Below are positions 36,962 to 62,043 of a stretch of DNA of 64,000 nt, one piece after another. Both the position numbers and the translations under genes were made by a program. The stretch comes from Pogonophryne albipinna (lineage: Eukaryota > Chordata > Actinopteri > Perciformes > Artedidraconidae), in assembly GCA_028583405.1 (NCBI GenBank), contig CM053264.1, forward strand, positions 12,288,787 through 12,352,786, read 5' to 3'. The first letter of the stretch is position 1. Every line of letters begins with the position of its first letter. The notes below the pieces were generated by a model that was not told the origin of the DNA, made no database searches, and was given only the letters and a program-made list of their open reading frames with translations.

Positions 36962-38447
36962 AGTGAGTGCTGCGTTATTACTACTACATCACGTTGTACG
37001 AACTAGATGCTTGGAGTTGTTTGCTTGCATCATTGCAGGCTGTGTGGAGCAGATACTGGCTAAGAGACGAACGCCATTTTCTGGGAAAATCAAAGGCAAC
37101 ATTGCGTCCATTTTTCCCGCATCTGTCAGCACTGCAGGGCGGCATTTCCGTCTGCCGCAGCTGTCTTTATGGTCTGTTAGCATCGTGAATATTTCTCTGT
37201 GCTCTGTTGTACATTTTCTCAATGGTTAGCCCCCCCTTCACCACCACCACCCCCCCCCCCCCCCTTATTCTGCAAAGGCTCAAGTTTCACTTCATTGAGA
37301 AAAACAAGGAGGTCTCACGATGCCTTGCGTCACTCCAAAAACTCCATTCACAAATCTTTACAGTTAGTTTTATTTAAAGTCAGGTTGAAAACACCACGAA
37401 CCAAAGTCATGTTGTTTATCTTGGTGTTGATATCATTAAAGCAAATGGAGTACGCTTCAAATTGAACTTTTGACTTGTTTCTAACGCCCTGTTATAAGAA
37501 CAATAGCAGTTGTGGCGAGGTGTTGTTTACCTACGGAAGCCCTCTGCATTCATCAAAGGATGTGTGACTTCCGTATGAGGTAATCACCATCTAACAGTTA
37601 AAAGATAAGGGTTTGAGAACTTCTATCTCCTATTATAATACTGACTTTAACTCGTTAGAGAAAGCAATCCTTTTAGAGTATGCTGACCTTGTGAAATCAA
37701 TCTCAACTCAAAGCTCTACTTTTTTATCAGCGTTAAACCAGATTTCACTGTCCTCATTATGTGTTGACACTTGAATCAGCTCCATTAACTTGTCAAAACT
37801 GTACACATATGGTTAAAAGCTCAGAAAAAGATGGCATGTGTCAGAGAATTATAACATTTTTCATCACAAATGGTCATATTTATCATTTAAAGCCTGTATA
37901 TAATCGAAAATGAAATCATGTGTCATGTAATCTTCAGGACATTTCCCCAAGGACTATTCCTTAAAATATCTTCCTATAATTTGATCTGTTGCCTCCAACT
38001 AATCCCCTGCAGACTGGAAAGCTTCACCTGAGTATATTGTGTCATTTTAACCACTAAAAAACAACTATTTCTCATGCTTTTGTTGATGCTTGTATCATTC
38101 CTTTTTGTGACATAAAGAAAGCATTTACTCAAACCACATATTCAGCGATACCACTTTGTAAAAACATGGTAAGGTCACTACAGTGCAGACAGAAGGAGAA
38201 AACAAGGCGTCACATTTTTATTGCACCATACAGCTGCTTTCTGTTTATCCCCTTAAAACCAGCAGCACTACTCAAACATGTTTGAAGTGTATTTCCTCCT
38301 GCGGCGCGTCTACATGATTTAACATACAGGACGTTGCATAACGCTGTATTGACGACAAGGCTTTTATAGCCACTGTAAATCCTGCTGCTGTGGGGCCAGG
38401 ATGTAAAGAGGTGCATGGCGAGAAAGAGGAACATTGGTAGAGATGAT

Positions 38448-38636
38448 TACATTACATTACATGTCACTTGTTAGACGCTTTTATCCAAAGTGACTTACAC
38501 ACTCAATATCCCCACAGGAGCACTTTGGGGTGAAGTGTCTCAGGGACACAACGACATGCTGACTGCAGTGGGGTTTGAACCTGTGCCCCCTGAGCCAAAC
38601 ACCAACGCACAACCCACTGCGCCACACACCTCCCAC
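38448..38636. repeat. Dispersed fish repeat upstream of the first coding exon of etv5a
   Basis: Stereotyped words 'ttacattacattacatgtca', 'agacgcttttatccaaagtg' and 'gcagtggggtttgaacc...cactgcgccac' mark a very common repeat of teleost genomes. It ends about 60 bp before the exon acceptor at 38,698. Confidence 0.6.
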
Positions 38637-38716
38637 GATCAAGCTAATTATGCCTTAAAATGTCTCTAATATTTCCTCCCATTCCCTTATTGTTCCAGGG
38701 TGAAGACTCCTGCAAC

Positions 38717-49990
<11,274 letters not shown>

Positions 49991-51153
49991 ACTCCACAGG
50001 TTGGACGAAACATGAGATATTTGACAGGAGGAAGCTGAATTACTGAGCAGTGTTTAACATGTATATGTACGTCCCAGGAAAGAGGAATTCATCAGAGATT
50101 TCTTTTATTTTTTTAACTGTCTTTTAGCCAAAAGTACTGGTTGCAAAATTGGAGATGGTACATTTTTTGTCCAATACGGTTTAATTCTGATTTAGGTCTT
50201 AATTGTTTTCTTTTAAAAAGCTTTAACATTTAGATTTAAAGTTATATTAAGAAAATAAGACGCATTACTTCAAGATGTGGTTGTCATTTTGGGAGAAAAT
50301 GGTCCATATTTTGAGGGGAAAATGTACAATTGGTCATAATGTAATTTTGAGATAAGGTCGTAACTTAAATTATACTAAAACAAAAAAAAACAGTACTTTT
50401 TCCCATAAACATGCGACCGGTTCTCGGAATATAACAGGTTTTAATATTTGACTCATCAAAAGACTCACAGCCTGTTCCCCTCAGCCTGCCTGGTTGTACT
50501 TTTTGTAGCATGGCCGACGCCGTAGTCCTCGCGTACGTGAACTCTGGGATCTGTATTTCAACCAAAAAGTATCTCAAAACCATGAACACTCCTTTAACTA
50601 ATTTACTTCTAATTGTTGTTTTTGCTTGAAAGGGACACACTTGTATTTTACAGATGTTATAGTCCTCCTATAAACATGTATATTGAGAAATGTCTTTTGT
50701 GTACTTTTTCTTGTTTTCAAAAGCTAATATTTTTGGCATTATATGAACTTTTTCCTAAACTGTTTTATGACAAAGGTACTGCTACTATTTTTCTGTAATA
50801 CTGTCACTACGATGCTACTAATAAGCATAGACTTTCCTACAACCGGCTCATCTGTTATCGCACCAAGCTAGTTTTCTGCATTTTGTATAGTTAATTTGCT
50901 TCAATGTGTAGAAAAGGTGTATAATTATATATGAATATATTTTTGCAAAAGGCTGCATTTGCTTGACGTTGTACTATGAGCTGAAAAGTGAAGCCTGCTA
51001 ATGTATTGTATTAATTCCAGCCTCTGAGAGATAATGTAATGGTATATTTTACTATATGATCACAAAGTGGAGAAGCTGGAGAACGATACTGACACCGGAG
51101 TAACGTCTGCGCTCAGATACTGTACGTGTGCCTTCTGTTGATCTAACTGATAC

Positions 51154-51159
51154 AATAAA
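51154..51159 (+). terminator. etv5a: Poly(A) signal of etv5a
   Basis: AATAAA in 'gatacaataaagtatttt' about 1.16 kb after the stop codon; the AT-rich interval 49,991-51,180 is the likely 3' UTR. Confidence 0.65.
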
Positions 51160-51180
51160 GTATTTTACTCTTTTCTTTCG

Positions 51181-53500
51181 CCTCAAATCTCTGTCTCCAG
51201 TGTCAAATAAACTTAAAACTACTATAAAGTATATTTATTTAAACAGTAACAAATAAACAGAATACTACATGTGTACATATTAACAGTGAAAGATGTATAC
51301 CTAGAGTATCTCTATTAAATATACAATTGAAGTCAGTGTACTTTGATAGACCAGCCTACAATTAAACAATGCTAACTATTTACATTATTTAGCAAGTGAA
51401 TTACAATTTGGAATAGCCTAGATTTAAATGCACAATTTCGAAAAAAGACATACTGATAAGTGAATTAGAGTTATTAAGAAAAGGAGCAACTAAAATAATA
51501 ATGAAAGAAACTCATCCTGTGATTCCCATTTCGCTAGGACGCACGCGACTTCGCTCGGGTCGGCGAACAAACAGCTCGAGCGGATACCTCGCGCAGACAA
51601 GATGAAACATGAGAGATATGGTGAACACGACAGAAAGAAGTGAACTTTCCTGTGAGTTATGAGGTCAGTTAAATCCTCAACAAACACACAAACAAACACG
51701 AGTCTCTGCGTTTGTTGCTAACTCGTGCTTTCTGTAAAGTTGCTAATTTGTTTGAGGCGAAATAAAAAACGTTTAAACTGTCTAATAAACCTAAATAATG
51801 CAGGGGTGAAAAGTAGTGATTATGTAAGGAGGAATTGTGTTTTTATATCGAGTTTTTAAGACTTTCCCCTCTGTTATTGTCTGATGTAATCACTCCACCT
51901 GTTGACTACACAACCAAGCTACCTGCAGTTAATTGTCCTTCAAGTACTTTAAAGACGTCATACGTTATAATGTGGTGGATATATGGTTTGTTAAGCTTAT
52001 TGCATTATTTTGTGTAACATATTCAGCAGCAGTTGTCTTTTACTGTGCACCTTTAATTTACAGCAAATGTTGCCTATTCTCTGGCATTGCTTCACATTAG
52101 CATCTGCGAAACTGTGTCTGACTTCTCTATGATTCAGCAACGACTCAGTACTCAGTATATCTAGTGTTACTAAACAAGTGTTTTAATGTGATACAACTTG
52201 CCACAGATCCCAACACTAGGTCATTTAGTGTTTCCTTAAAACACACTTTCATATAAGCTTAAATGTTTTAAATAGATATGAAACTGAAGTGAATTATTCA
52301 GTGTGAATATCCTATTGTTCTACACTACACACGGCTAGCTTGAATGTTTGCAACATGGTTTAATTTGCAACTAATATAAATAAATTCAACTTAAAATGTT
52401 AATGATATTATTTATTTTGTGTTTCAGTGTTTTTTGTGTTTTAAAAGTCATTAACATTATGCACCTTTCCTCTTTCCAATGTTGATTAAAGTGCAGTTGC
52501 GTTGGATGTTACGCTTTTGTTTGTCACACACTTGTAGAAATGCAGCTTCATTGGAAGACATCTGGGAAGAATCCAGAGCAGCTGAAGGATCATCTTCTCT
52601 CTTCTGAAGCTCTGAGGTAGGACATTTTTAATATATTTACCAGCTGCTGTGTTTGGTGTTGAAAGCATACAACATGTTTGAGCTTCTTTACCCTTGGACA
52701 CTCATTCAGTCTGATTTACACTTCCTGAGAAGATCATTACTCCTATTGTGGCGTTTGAAACATACGTATAGAATATGTAGTCCAGCTGTTTGTTTGTGTT
52801 GACACTTAGCCTCTGACTGACTCACAGGAAACTCCAGATGTTTCCTCCAGTCTTCCTCCTTAGTTGTTCTCTTCCTCCATACATATTTATGGAGCAGCTT
52901 CATTACTATTTGTGCAAACTATCTGATCAATTTGCCCTCTTTTCGCTGAACATAAGCACAAGAGTACTTTTATTTCTTGAAGACAAATGAACAAATACAG
53001 CGTTATTTTAGCCGAAAAAGAAGGATGTTTTGTGGGGATGATGACCCATGCATGCCCGGAAAGCGTCAACAATTAAATAAAACAATGACGTTTATAGCAT
53101 CCCAGACTTTATTTGATGTTTCGAGGTGCTTTCTCAAGACCCAAATATAGTCGTGTTGCTAGTAAACTACTACAGTAGAAGCTGACAACACGTATTTGGC
53201 GCCATCTAGTGGACCTAATGAATACAACTAGCAGTGATAGATCCACAAGTAAACCCAGTGCAGTGCTTGCTGCTGGTATCATTGTTTATTTGATACTATC
53301 TTAACTTTCTCTTTGCTCCTAGTAACACAGCTTTAATGAATGTGATGCACCTGGTTGGATTGTTTGATTATTGATCTGGTTATTGAAGGACAGGGGTGAT
53401 GATACACCATCAACTTGAGGACATGCCTTAACAAAACTCAGGTTGTAAGTGCAATAAAAAGACAATTAAACATAACATTTTAACCGGCAGGCATTTGAAC
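51181..53500. other. Intergenic spacer between etv5a and ndfip2 (tail to tail)
   Basis: No recognised coding region. A CpG-rich island-like patch at 51,530-51,620 stands out from AT-rich surroundings. A strand-+ segment at 52,545-52,618 ends in a donor-like GAG|GTAGGA and could be a non-coding exon, but no partner exon was identified. Confidence 0.45.
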
Positions 53501-55716
53501 TTTATTGGCATTTTTGCAAGAAATCATTGGTCATTAAATTCCAGTTACAATAAATGCATAACACCTGTTTCAGACGACGTTACAAGGATGACCTCGGACA
53601 AAAAATTGTTTGGCTGCCGTGTCATTTTTTCTTTCTTTATTTACAAACAAAGAAATGTAGTTATGATTCATTCTAATATGAACCCTTACTCGTTCAGGTG
53701 GATAAATCATGCAGCAGAGCTTTGAGTCCTTGACGTCGCTGAAAGAGGCTTTAGAGTTCGAAAGAGAGGAAAGAAAAGCATTTTAAAAGTTGGCTAGAGT
53801 AGACGCAACAAGACACACAATAACAATATTATCATTTTTGAAAAACAAAAAGTGCAAAAGGCAAATTATCCATTTGGGATGATTAAGAATTCCAGTTGTT
53901 AAACTTGGATGGCTACTAGTTTCTCTCTCTACCCACCACATCAAGTTAAGCAGATCCACACATCATACTGTACAGAAAGTTATTCAAAGTGCAAATATTA
54001 TGAATTGGCATAAGCTGGTATATACATTTCATTTTTCTGGATGACAAATAATCACAAAAAAAGCCTGTTTTGATTCGTCCAGTCAGGATCCATTTCCACG
54101 GCTTCGTCGCTGTATCACTCACTGATATTGTTCTCAGTTTACCAAATGATTTCTCTACCTATAAGCAACATGCTAACAGGAAACATCATCAAAACGCTTC
54201 TCGCTGTATGAAAATATCTTTTTTTTCCTGATCATAAAAGCTAAAGTCCGAGGGCGCGATCCAAGTGTTTCTCTGCATGAACAACCAGTCGTATTTTAAT
54301 CGTTTTTATTACAATGACTAGTAATCCAAATATTTAGTTGGCGAGTGTGCTCCGTTCACACACTCAATATCTGATGAATACACCTATTCCACGATCACAG
54401 GACTATTGTAGGTCTTTACAAATCACTACATTGCATACAGAGTTTTATTCTAACCTGGCACGCAACCATATTTCAAATGCTAATTATTAATATTATGAAG
54501 CTGCTTTTCGGGTACTTTCCTCCGATCTGGAAACACTGATTCATCTCCAAAGAGCCTCCTCTGATCTCCTCAGTGACTGTTTCTCCAGATGAGTTTCTGA
54601 ACCGCAGAAACGTGAACAGAGATTTGGTTTTGATAGTTAGGCAGATGCTTTTCCATTTGTCTTTGATTCAAGTGTAGCCCTGCTCCTCTAAGTGAACATC
54701 TTCACTGCATGGGTCAGATCAGCAAGTCTTATAAAAGGCAAAGAAAGCAAAACTAAGCAACTTCTGTAGATCTGCGCGTATCCAGTTAGCTTTTGCTATT
54801 TATTTAGTAAAGCACACATTTGTCTGCTAGTGGCTCAAAAAGAGAGTATTACAAATATCTTGTTTCCTTTTCCAGCTATTTCAAAATACCTAATTTTTGA
54901 ATTAATTCAGTTCTGTCATATTTTAACACTAAAAGCTTCAGGGTCTCTATATTCTCCATTTCCTCTTGGCTCAGATGTTAGAAGGATGCACACTGTCAGC
55001 TCAAGTAGACTGACTTTCGCCACACGTTAGTTCAAATGTAAAAATGCTACAATAAAGTAGGACTTTTTCCAAACACCCTGAACTTAAACATTGTGGAATG
55101 GCTTAGCGAGTGCTCAAACTGCTCCACAATATCATTTAATGAGCAAAAGGTCAATCAAGCTGCACTCTTGATCCTTGATCTTTGTCGCATTAATGATAGG
55201 TGAAGCTGACGGGGAGATTTTAATATCAAATGTTTCCACTTCCTGTACATTGTCTGTTTGTAAATGTCAGACACAAGCTGGAAGCCCTGGTGTCTCGTTT
55301 GTTTACACAGGGGAAGTTATTGCATCAAGAATGATTGTATGGTATTGAGATACATGACGCATACATGGGACCCTTTCTTAAATGTTAAGAGCTTTGAATC
55401 AAAGGGAAATGAAAAACAAAGCCAGGGAGGAGATCTGATCATCAAAGACTTGTTTTTCGACTGAGTTCAGTGAGGCGTTTTTTAATGAGACTAGTAGCAC
55501 TTTCTCCCTACGTTCTCTTCCCCGTCTCCTCTCTTCACTGCAAGGCTTCTCACTCAGGTCATTCGAGGAAGGGGCGGGGCGGGGCGGGCGGGGGGGGGGG
55601 GGGTTACATCAGAAAGGAATGGTAATAATGTGGAAACCTGTGAGAAATCAGATCAAAAACATTACAGAAAGAAAGCAGCGATGTTGTGACCTATTTTTTC
55701 GAAGATATTTACCTTT
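53501..55716 (-). other. ndfip2: Probable 3' UTR of ndfip2
   Basis: AATAAA on the minus strand (TTTATT at 53,501-53,506) lies about 2.2 kb beyond the ndfip2 stop. The interval has no other gene and contains a G-rich tract on the + strand at 55,571-55,603 (C-rich in the transcript). That this is UTR is inferred from position. Confidence 0.5.
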
Positions 55717-58700
55717 TTAGTAGAGGAAGAACAGGCGTGTTCTATGGTTAGTCGCCATATTCTCTGACATGTTGCGGACTTTAAGATAGTTAATGAATCC
55801 CCTGAAGAACAGCAGGATGCCTGAGGAGGGAAAAGACAGTTCACTTGAGAGTGGGCAAAATAATGCAAGACTTTAAAAAGGAATAAACATTGCAATATAT
55901 TTACCGAGCAGCAGGAAGATCCACCAGAGCCAGTATTGCCCGTTGAAGTAGCCGGTGAAGTAGTCAGAGAACTGAACACACGGACCGTCACATTCAGTAC
56001 ACAAGGAAGTTACAATTCAATTAGGCACAGAAAGTACAACTGTGAACGTACCCTGACGATGAGGATCCACTTGATGAGGGAGAGGCCGAAGCCGCAGATT
56101 GCTCCGTAGCGTCCGGCGATGGTGTTTGTCAGACAGAAGGAGAGGCAGAACCCGATCCAGTTAAACAGGAAGGCCACTGCGGGGAAAACCAGATGTTAAA
56201 AACGACAAAAAGAAAGAAATAGCAGGGGTAAACACAGAGGCAACCACTCAAATGGTTTTAAAGAGACAGACATAGCAATGCCAAGTCTTCAAAACACTTA
56301 TTTATTGCAGAATCAATAATAAAGAAATGTGTTTTTGCGCTGGGCATTTATGTAGGGTGAGAATTGCATGTTGTTGGAGGCGGATACTTGAAATGAAATG
56401 CAGACGACGATAATCATCTTAATGTTGGCCTTGTGTGACGTCACGTTACGCCACGTGTTTACGTCAGGAACAATCCCAAAAGGGATACACGACACTGGAG
56501 TTGGCTCAAGCCCTCAGACTTACTGAAAAAGGCCAACATGAAGATTCCATCGTTCCCAACTCGGAGCTGATCGGCGTCACTGAAATCGTCTCTGGGAGGA
56601 AATTCATCATCCTGCATTTACCAAATATACATTCAGTTAAACATCCACTACACAACGTTCACAGATCACCCTGAGAGCGGTTTGACTAAGAGGCGTTGCC
56701 ACAGATCATCTCTAAATCAACTCTGAAGAAGAATGACTCGTCTGATACTGGTGGAATTCATCATATGTAGCTTAGCACATAAGAGACGTGATACAACTTC
56801 TACCTGTAATGAAGACCAATTACTACCATTTATTTAGTTCATAAGTGTCGGTAAGTTGCAGAATCAGCATCCCAAGCTTGCAGTTAATTGTACTTTACAA
56901 GACTTTAATGAAATAAGGTAATAGAAACACAGAACAGTGAGCGTGTGTCCTCACCAGTGGCATCACATCCACAGCGGAGGTAGCCAGTGCGGCTGCTTTG
57001 GCGTTCTCTGCTTCGTCATAAGTGGGCAGTGAGGTGGCGACGCTGTAGGGGGGGGGCACTGGGAAGTCCGCTCTGTAACCGGTCTCTGTGGGGAGAAACA
57101 GAGAGCGAGAAGAGGGGGTTAAAAGGAGGAAGAAAATCATTATCATGTTTTCTGGGACTGCCCTGTTATCGAGGTCTTTTGGAGAGAGATACATAATGCC
57201 AAATGTCATGTTCCCATGGAGAGTAAGACTTTGTTTTTTGGACTCATTCCTCAAGAATGGACTGAAAAAGCTGATATGTATAAACAAAGAAGTGGTTATC
57301 ACCTGATAGCCCAACTTTAAACGCATGGATCGATATTACCATGGACATTTACAAAATGGAGAGGATAACATCATCTGTCAATCACAAACTGGAACTATTG
57401 GATGGAGAAAGTGGACTGATTTCGTAAAACCTCATAGGCCAGATTTGACAAACATATGATTTCACTGAAGTCCTGATCGCTCCCTAATGTTCGTATTGTT
57501 CGGACAGACAAACTTAAGATGTACAATTACTATGTCTTGAAAAAACCACTAATTGTTTGCTGCCAAACGTCAATAAAAGAAAAGGGGAAGAAACAGGACT
57601 GCGGCTAATGAAGCTAATGTGTTAGCGCTGTCATGGAAACCACTGACTCGTGAGTTAGGAACTGGAAAATAGAGGAAGTAGATAATACAGAGTGTGGTTC
57701 AGTGCGTACCGGGTGCAGCGGTGGCTCCCAGGTCGATGGAGGCGTAAGGGGGGGGAGGAGCCTCAGAGTCAGACTCCCCCTGAGCGATGGATCCCGATGC
57801 TTCCCCTGCCAGCACCTGGGTCTGGTTCTGGTCCGGGCTGGATGTGGCAGCCTGGACGGAGGCAGAAGTGCACGGCTGCGGCTCGCTGGTCGAGGCCTCA
57901 GAAGAGTCGTCCTCATTGTGGAACTGGTACATAAAACAGATATAATAGTGCAAGTAAATACAATAGAATAGAAATAGTGCAGAATAGTCTATATGCAAGT
58001 AATTGGAATATTGATATGAGTTGCAGACAGATGATGAATGTTATGGATGTCCTTTCAAAAGTGGTGGATGAGTCGGGGTTAGAGAGTTCGGCGATATCAG
58101 CTGATCAGTCAGCCGAACAAACGAGTAGCTGCTCGAGGCGAAGTGTCAAGTTTCTAAAACTGGCATCAAGGACGGCTTTTTAGAGAGAAAAAAGAACAGC
58201 TTTCTGTAGAACACCATGAAACAGGGCCATTGATATTCAACCAATCAGTTTCACAGTGGCACTGAAAGCTGCACTGCATCAGGTAGTTATTAAGTAACTT
58301 ATGAGCTTTACACAATCTGTTTTTGTTTGTCAGCGCAGAACGGGTTCTTGTTCCCTTTTCTCTGTTCATACTCTAAGCTGAGCGAGTGTGTGTTGACATG
58401 GGCAACAACTTTGAAAAACATGCAGTGTGAAGTTGGTTGAAACTTCAAAGTGTATGATGGATGTTTCCAGTAGTTTAGATATTACTGTTTATATCACAGT
58501 GCTAAGAATAAAAGTGTAGTGCTGGTTAGTTTGTCTTCATAAGTTATACTCCCTTCAAGTTTTATGAAAATGAAACCACATTTATTTCACATTTTGAGGC
58601 CTGCATGGTGGCATTTATATTGAGTTATTACCTCTCCATGTAGTAGTTTAACTGGTATTGGCGTGTCCACTATTCCCACATTGTATTCAAATTGCCTAAC

Positions 58701-61104
58701 TATGAGGGATGTAAACCCGCTCCTTTGTATCTCATTGATGACAGCTTCAGTGTCAGAGCTGTATGAATTTACTGCAAATGAAAAAATATCTTTTTTAAAC
58801 TGGCTTAACACACGGTGGCTTTTATCGCGGTGCTTCCACTGAATTTACAACCTTGGATTTAACAGCTATCTGGAAGTATTTGTTGAGTTGAAAAAGTCTG
58901 CAGCTCATATGTTTAAACTTCCCCGTTTGACCTTCAGCAGAATGTTTGACACGGTAAGCAAAGAGACGTGAGACTGCAGTGGTATGTCGACACAGGAAGG
59001 TCTCTGAGAGCGTGATGCGTTCATGTAATCAGTTAATAAGAGACTCCACTACAGCCTAGAGAGTGACAGAAACCAGAGACAAACGTCCTCTGAAATGACA
59101 GAGAAGCTGGCGGGAAAACTGCATGGGCAAAGTGTGGGAGAAATTCACACAGTATCCCTCAATCTAATGCTCAATAATAACTATTGACCTGGATCAAATA
59201 TATGTTTTTTAGTTTTTAATCCTATATTATTGGGGAAAAGTCAGCAGTCCATATAATGTGGTGACTTTATGGTCCGTCCAGTGGTGTTTTCCCCTTAGAT
59301 CAGACTGTTATTGACAGATAAGAACTGTAGACGACTACTTCAATGTGGCTGAGCAAGTTCAACTAGTTAGTAAAATATTTCTTAAAAAACGAAATTGAAA
59401 GAAGGAAGTGTCTGTTTGAGTAAATTCCTAGAACACAATGTCCAAAGCTAGTGTTATGCAGTTGATCTGCTGACTTGTGTTGATACAAAACATTGAAAAT
59501 GTAATCACTTCTACCATTTCAGTCATTTCCTCCATTGCAGTTTAGTTGTTAAGGTTGTGTTGAATACAAAGTTGAAACCTATTTATCTACCAAGAATGAT
59601 AATGATCAGTGTTATACCCATGTGTATGAAAGGTAGGTTAAACAAAGTAAGTATTGTGTTTACTTAAGACTTAAAGGAAATATTCCTGTTGTGGTAAAGC
59701 AACACTTTCTGTAATAACAGCTGACTGATAACTACAGTCAGAGCTCAACTATCTACTAACCGTAGTCAAAAAGGAATACAGTGTAGTCCTTATTAGAAGG
59801 ACATTTGTTCAGTGGAATGCAGATAATGTTCTCAGAAATGAAACCAATTGAAACCACTTTGCAGCGGTTAGAGTGAATGAGTGGCTGAGAATCAAGGGCA
59901 AAGTATATCACACCCCCGCACACAGGACATTACATGAGATGGTAATAACATAGCCGCCTTGTATGTCCCAATATACCCAAAAACATGTGGGCCTGCTCAG
60001 AGAAGCAATACCATGTACTTAAAGCAATTTTAAGTGTTATTTAGGGAAGAATAATAGAGCTAAAGGGAAAAAGGCATTGAAGATCAGGCTGTCTAAAAAC
60101 CACATCAGATAACTTTTTTCTTTTATCAGCAAGGCAAGAATATGTTGTACAGCAAAGTGTCAAAACACATCCTTGAGAACCCGCTGTTTAAAAGCTGATT
60201 TAATCTCTGACATTTTGAAATCTACACTTTGTTCCAACAATTAGAGTTTGCTTTGGCTCGCACTGAATCCTGAGGGATTATAACTCACATAACCAGAACC
60301 ACAGGCATCAGAGCACAAAGCGCACTTTATTTCAAAGTGACCACCAACATGTCTCAGTCAGCTCAAACATCACCACATTGTCAGGTTGCCTTCTTTTTCC
60401 ATCCCTACACCCACATAGCTTTTTTTTCTCATAGTGGTAACACACATTTTACTGCCACGTGTAATCTCAATTAAGTTCTTAATTAAAATGTATGCAATGG
60501 GTTATAACATAGTCTGATCACTTATAACAGTTGGCTACTTTGTTATTATCATTTTTGCTAATATCACAATGTTAAATGTCATTATGGTCCTACCCAAGAG
60601 ATGGTTTATCAAGTGTATCACATATTTAATCAGGATGTTATCTTTCAAAGCTTAAATAAATGAAGCAAACGTAAAAAAGCCCAACAATTTAATCAATTTT
60701 AAAACACCTTAATTCATTGTATTTTATTGTAACACAAATTGATGTGATGTGGTTTTTTCTTCTGATATATTTGAATAATTGTTGTTTGTGGCTACAACAA
60801 AGAAACAACAACAAAACAAGATTAATTTCTGCTACATAGCTAACGTTAGCTTAGCAGATGCGGAAGTGCCAACTGTCAGTCAAAACATAACAATCTGAGG
60901 AAAAATAAACACCTTAAATGCAACAAAAATAACAATTTAGAAGCAAAATGACTTGTTTGACTTTATTATCTTTGTGATATGTGTGATATAATTTAAAATA
61001 AGTTTACCAAGGCCTTGTTTCCTGTGACAGGCCGAGCTATGATTCGGTGTTTAGAATATTTCTCAGCCCAAACTCACCACTTGGTATCGGCTCGTTGGAT
61101 CCAT
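55717..61104 (-). CDS. ndfip2: Nedd4 family-interacting protein 2
   Basis: Seven coding exons on the minus strand: 61104-61078, 57923-57710, 57085-56955, 56611-56524, 56176-56052, 55971-55905 and 55820-55717; 251 aa. NDFIPs are Golgi/endosomal membrane adaptors that recruit and activate NEDD4-family HECT ubiquitin ligases. The cytosolic N-terminus has three PY motifs: PPPPY (65-69), PPPY (91-94) and LPTY (100-103), within FPVPPPYSVATSLPTYDEAE, which is nearly identical to mammalian NDFIP2. Then come PPRDDFSDADQLRVGNDGIF and three membrane segments (about 147-170, 175-195, 205-225; e.g. NWIGFCLSFCL, GLSLIKWILIV, YWLWWIFLLLGILLFF). The protein ends HRTRLFFLY. The short first exon MDPTSRYQV joined to FHNEDDSSEAS matches NDFIP2 'GRYQVLLNEEDNSESS'; the long mammalian N-terminal extension is absent. 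Intron 1 is about 3.2 kb; intron 2 holds an antisense L1 fragment. Confidence 0.95.
57115..57595 (+). mobile_element. L1-type LINE 3' end in an ndfip2 intron
   Basis: The + strand reads HYHVFWDCPVIEVFWREIHN ... IPQEWTEKADMYKQRSGYHL and stop, the C-terminal 'H.FW.CP....FW..I' block of L1-clade ORF2. A short 3' UTR follows, ending 'caataaaagaaaagggg'. It is strongly 5'-truncated, as usual for L1 copies, and antisense to ndfip2. Confidence 0.75.
58000..61077. other. ndfip2 intron 1
   Basis: About 3.1 kb of AT-rich sequence with no ORF or repeat that I recognise. Confidence 0.5.
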
Positions 61105-62043
61105 CCCGACCGGATTCAGCTGGGAAAACAACCCAGAAGAAAACCTTTGAGTTGTTGTCACTCCGAGAGAGACTCCCCTCACAACAAACCTAGAATAAAC
61201 AGCAGGAGAAACAATCAGAAATGGCTGCTATGTACAGTCGCTTGAGAAAAACACCGTTCCTGGTGAAAAGCAACGGTCAAACGGTTTCTTTGACTCGATC
61301 ACTTCCTGTCGGATATTTCAAAATAAAATAATTAATAATCATAATTAGTATTCAAATAATAATAATACAGTAATAATCAACGAATAATTAATAACCTTTG
61401 ATTCCAGTTTTGGCTTTAACTTTTAGTCTGATAAATATAACTGTAATATATAAAAAATATATGTTGGACTGTATTTCTTGTGTCTTAATTTCTCTTATGT
61501 ACATTGCCTTGTTTTTTTATGCTGCTGCAATGCATATCTATCTTTCTATCCATCTATCCATCCGTCTATCCATCTATCTATCCATCTGTCTGTCTATCTG
61601 TCTATCCGTCCGTCCGTCCATCCATCCATCTATCCATCTATTTAGTTGTATAATATTGCATCACATTTTAAAGGCTGATTTGTTATTAAAGTACAATCTG
61701 AAACGGCAAAGTAGGTCATTACAAACGCCAAACAATTGATTATCATCTCTAGTATTATACTGATCTTATACCATACTTAACATATGCCATGTAGCCATAA
61801 ATAAATGAATACTAATAATAATAATAATACATATACATATATAGCCTTTAAAACTGACCTTAAGTACGGTTCTTGATATACTTGGGTTCCTTCTACCACT
61901 GCTTTAGAAAAATGATGTATTAGTACCAGGGGCGGATCTAGACAAATATTCATGGGGTGGCAAGAGGGTGGCAGGAGATTTTGAGGGGTGTCATCCCCTG
62001 GCAGAAGTATATGCTGATTTAAATCGCAATCATATCAATCAAT
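61105..62043. other. ndfip2 5' UTR/promoter region and upstream spacer
   Basis: The first ~150 bases upstream of the ATG are likely 5' UTR. Further out is AT-rich sequence, an (ATCT/ATCC)n microsatellite at about 61,531-61,641, and a repeat-like segment around 61,928-62,010 ('ccaggggcggatctagac'). Confidence 0.45.
61531..61641. repeat. Imperfect (ATCT/ATCC)n microsatellite
   Basis: Tetranucleotide run alternating ATCT, ATCC, GTCT and GTCC units; the Ile-Tyr-Leu-Ser ORF across it is an artefact. Confidence 0.9.

Noticed and set aside
57085..57326. ORF extending ndfip2 exon 3 upstream to a Met at 57,326
   Set aside because: The extension is the antisense of an L1 fragment; a good acceptor at 57,086 and phase agreement with the exon ending at 57,710 support the spliced form.
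61398..61739. 113-codon ORF with Ile-Tyr-Leu-Ser repeats as a membrane protein
   Set aside because: Mostly translation of an ATCT/ATCC microsatellite; hydrophobicity is a composition effect.
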